DNA of 64,000 nucleotides from Pseudomonadota bacterium (GTDB lineage: Bacteria; Desulfobacterota; Binatia; Binatales; Binataceae). Location: NCBI GenBank assembly GCA_021323945.1, contig JAJPKA010000018.1, positions 619,529-683,528 on the forward strand, read 5' to 3'. Below are positions 61,911 through 64,000 of this stretch, piece by piece (positions within the stretch are counted from its first letter, which is position 1; the number at the start of each line of letters is the position of its first letter). The notes under the pieces were generated by a model that saw nothing but the letters and a program-made list of their open reading frames with translations, was not told the origin of the DNA and searched no databases. Position numbers and translations under genes: made by a program.

Positions 61911-64000
61911 TGTCCTACGTTCCTCTCCCTACGTGAGTAAAGCAGCTCATACACGCATGGTACCAAGAGCAGAGCTAATAACGTCGAAGCAGCCAGACCG
62001 CCGATAGCGGCTCGCGCGAGCGGGGCCGATGCCTCTGAGGTCAACGCAATCGGCAGCAGGCCGACCACGGTCGCCAATGCCGTAATGAGTATTGGCCGCA
62101 TTCGAATTCGGGCTGAGTCGACGACCGCTTTCCGCAACTCGTCGCCGTGCCGCAGGCGTTCATTGGCGAAGTCAACCAGAAGAATTGCGTTCGACACTGC
62201 GATTCCCACCATATATATGATGCCCATAAAGGACTCGATATTCAGGGTGGTGCCGGTCACCCACAGCGTCCAGATCACCCCGATGAGACCCATCGGAACC
62301 GCGAACATGACAATGAACGGATCCAGGAAGGAGCGGAACTGCGCTACCATCACCAAATAAACCAACAACACCGCAATCAAGAGCCCAAAGTCCATGCTGG
62401 CAAACGAGGCACGCATCGCGGCGATCGATCCGCGATAATGAATCTGTACATTCGGCGGCAGTTTGAGGCGGCGTAGCGCATTTTCGATCGCGGTCTGAGT
62501 ACCACCCAAATCCTGACCTCGCGGCGCCACCAGTAAATCGACCACTCGCTGAATGTTGTAATGATCGGCCTCCGAAGGATGGTATTGCGGAACAATTGAT
62601 GCCACATCACGCAACAGCAAGCTCTGAGCGTGTCCGGTTTCCTTCGAATAGCCATGCACCGGAATGTTTTGCAGGGCCTGCATCGAATCAAATCCGCCTT
62701 CAGCCTGCGGATATTGGACCGTCAGAAAATAGTCATTGTTATTGGCCCGATCGATCCAGATTGAAGGCTTGATATAGAGATTCGAGTTCACCGCCGTTAT
62801 AACATTCGAGATGATATTCTTCTGATTGATCCCCAGCCTGGCCGATTTGACCCGGTCGACCGTAATGTTCAGGGTCGGATACTGCGATTCCTGCTGAATG
62901 AAGGTCTGAGAAACCTGCGGAAGACCTGCGATGATTTTCTGTGCTGCCTCCGCTGCCTGATAGAGCTCTGGGAAGCGACTGCCGGCAAATTGCACGTCGA
63001 TCGGCGCCAACATTCCGAAGTTGAGTACGGCATCAACGATACTGCCCGAGGAAAACAGGGTTCGTATTTCGGCTAATTCAACCAGCAGTAGATGCTGCAA
63101 CTGCGCGATATACTCGACCGTTGGTCTGCGATGCTTAGACTTAAGTTCAACCTGGATAAACCCGGAATCTTCGGCTGCATTCGGCGAGTAAATCGCCGAG
63201 ATGCTCGGCGCAAGACCGATATTGGCAACCACCATATCCAGCTCGTCTGCCGGTATCGCGCGGCCGATAAGTGCCTGAATCTTGCGCGCCACTTCCGTTG
63301 ATTGTTCGATGCGAGTTCCGGGAGGTGCACGGAAATTGATCGTGAAGGCTCCAGCGTCAGTTTGCGGAAACAGCTCAGTGCCGAGCAACGGATACATCGC
63401 CATCGACACCATGAACAACAAACTGACGCCGCCAATCACGTACCATTTGTGGTCCAGCGCGAAGCTTAGCCAGCCCTCATAATGGCGAGAGAACTGTTCG
63501 TAGCGCCGACGAAAGCCCGAAAAAAGTCCGCGGCCGGCTTCGATTGCGCGCGCTTCCGCCGTCGTTAGAAAGCGCGCACAGTAGATCGGAATAACCGTCA
63601 TCGCGATCACATACGACGCCGCAATCGACAGGACCACTGCGAAGGCCAGCGCACTGAACAGATATTTGGCCACCCCAAAGAGGAACATCACCGGAAAGAA
63701 CACGATGCAGGTGGTAAGTGTAATTGCCAACACTGGCAACGCCACTTCGTCCGCTCCTTCCCTCACCGCCACTGCCGGCTCGCGGCCCTCGGCGAGATGG
63801 CGATTGATGTTCTCGAGCACGATGACCGAATTGTCCACCAAGCGCCCGATCGCCAGGGCGAAGCCGCCGAGCGTCATGATGTTGATGGTGGAGCCGTTCA
63901 TGTAGAGGCCGAAGGCCCCGGCGAGAATCGACAGCGGAATCGACAGAAAAATCGCCACCGTCGAGCGAAAACTCCCCAGGAAAATCAGGATCATCAGCGA
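61907..64000 (-). CDS. RND efflux pump (HAE-1/AcrB-like), N-terminus cut by window edge
   Basis: The frame is open to the right edge, giving about 697 residues of the C-terminal two-thirds. The TM4 relay is seen as LGGFALAIGRLVDNSVIVLEN (split: LALAIGRLVDNS, VIVLEN) and TM11-12 as FMGIIYMVGIAVSNAILLVDFA followed by RMRPILITALATVVGLLPIAL (each a short run of the usual motifs). Porter-domain loops lie in between. The proton-relay Asp in GRLVDN is kept but the classic DD pair is replaced by DN. The pump gene comes first in its operon, before adaptor and channel, a less common order. The substrate is unknown; the family covers drugs and lipids. Confidence 0.87.
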   Translation of the reverse strand, partial: SLMILIFLGSFRSTVAIFLSIPLSILAGAFGLYMNGSTINIMTLGGFALAIGRLVDNSVIVLENINRHLAEGREPAVAVREGADEVALPVLAITLTTCIVFFPVMFLFGVAKYLFSALAFAVVLSIAASYVIAMTVIPIYCARFLTTAEARAIEAGRGLFSGFRRRYEQFSRHYEGWLSFALDHKWYVIGGVSLLFMVSMAMYPLLGTELFPQTDAGAFTINFRAPPGTRIEQSTEVARKIQALIGRAIPADELDMVVANIGLAPSISAIYSPNAAEDSGFIQVELKSKHRRPTVEYIAQLQHLLLVELAEIRTLFSSGSIVDAVLNFGMLAPIDVQFAGSRFPELYQAAEAAQKIIAGLPQVSQTFIQQESQYPTLNITVDRVKSARLGINQKNIISNVITAVNSNLYIKPSIWIDRANNNDYFLTVQYPQAEGGFDSMQALQNIPVHGYSKETGHAQSLLLRDVASIVPQYHPSEADHYNIQRVVDLLVAPRGQDLGGTQTAIENALRRLKLPPNVQIHYRGSIAAMRASFASMDFGLLIAVLLVYLVMVAQFRSFLDPFIVMFAVPMGLIGVIWTLWVTGTTLNIESFMGIIYMVGIAVSNAILLVDFANERLRHGDELRKAVVDSARIRMRPILITALATVVGLLPIALTSEASAPLARAAIGGLAASTLLALLLVPCVYELLYSRRERNVGQ

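Overview
This window looks like a chromosomal segment of a Gram-negative bacterium with moderately high GC. It has outer-membrane beta-barrel proteins, three tripartite RND efflux systems with TolC-type channels, and a glutathione synthetase. The DUF1302-like porins, a conserved 'LPSQYF...FSFDSVCDALGID' family seen in deltaproteobacteria-like and Methylomirabilota genomes, an isolated ftsZ and a Pro-Arg-His-Lys tRNA cluster suggest an uncultured soil lineage of the Binatota/Desulfobacterota type. That placement is inference at about 0.4 confidence. No rRNA, phage, insertion sequence or CRISPR array was seen.

0-8.7 kb: a DUF1302-like barrel running off the left edge, a SAM methyltransferase, a VOC protein, a GFA-type zinc protein, an SDR and an MFS transporter, a GNAT acetyltransferase, and a small secreted protein rich in Asn, Asp, Gln and Pro. 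8.7-15.6 kb: an AddA/AddB-type helicase-nuclease pair whose nuclease domains both carry cysteine clusters. 16.0-16.4 kb: four tRNA genes. 17.2 kb: a strong terminator with no gene in front of it. 17.4-21.6 kb: a tandem DsbA-like fusion protein, prmA, rsmE and gshB.

21.9-31.4 kb: a CzcCBA-type heavy-metal efflux operon, then a ZraS/ZraR-like two-component pair with a sigma-54 activator. 31.4-32.7 kb: ftsZ on its own, followed by 1.2 kb without a convincing gene. 33.9-41.4 kb: a stress and proteostasis island. It holds a conserved hypothetical, an excisionase-fold DNA-binding protein, three Hsp20 paralogues, a short J-domain protein with one zinc site, a membrane-anchored SDH_sah serine peptidase, a WYL regulator and a divergent AAA ATPase. 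42.0-46.5 kb: small zinc-finger-like, GIY-YIG-like and pentapeptide-repeat genes, an HTH-PTS EIIA fusion, an Fe-ADH/maleylacetate-reductase-like enzyme lacking two metal ligands, and doubtful small ORFs.

46.5-53 kb: a CusCBA copper/silver efflux operon on the minus strand, led by a small Cys-rich exported protein. 53.2-55.2 kb: small secreted proteins and a region dense in inverted repeats that may encode a structured RNA. 55.2-58.3 kb: a second DUF1302-like barrel, an XRE regulator with three palindromes in its promoter, and a small convergent gene. 59.2-64 kb: an RND pump (cut by the right edge), lipoprotein adaptor and TolC channel. Overall the segment is weighted toward envelope export, metal tolerance and protein-damage stress.
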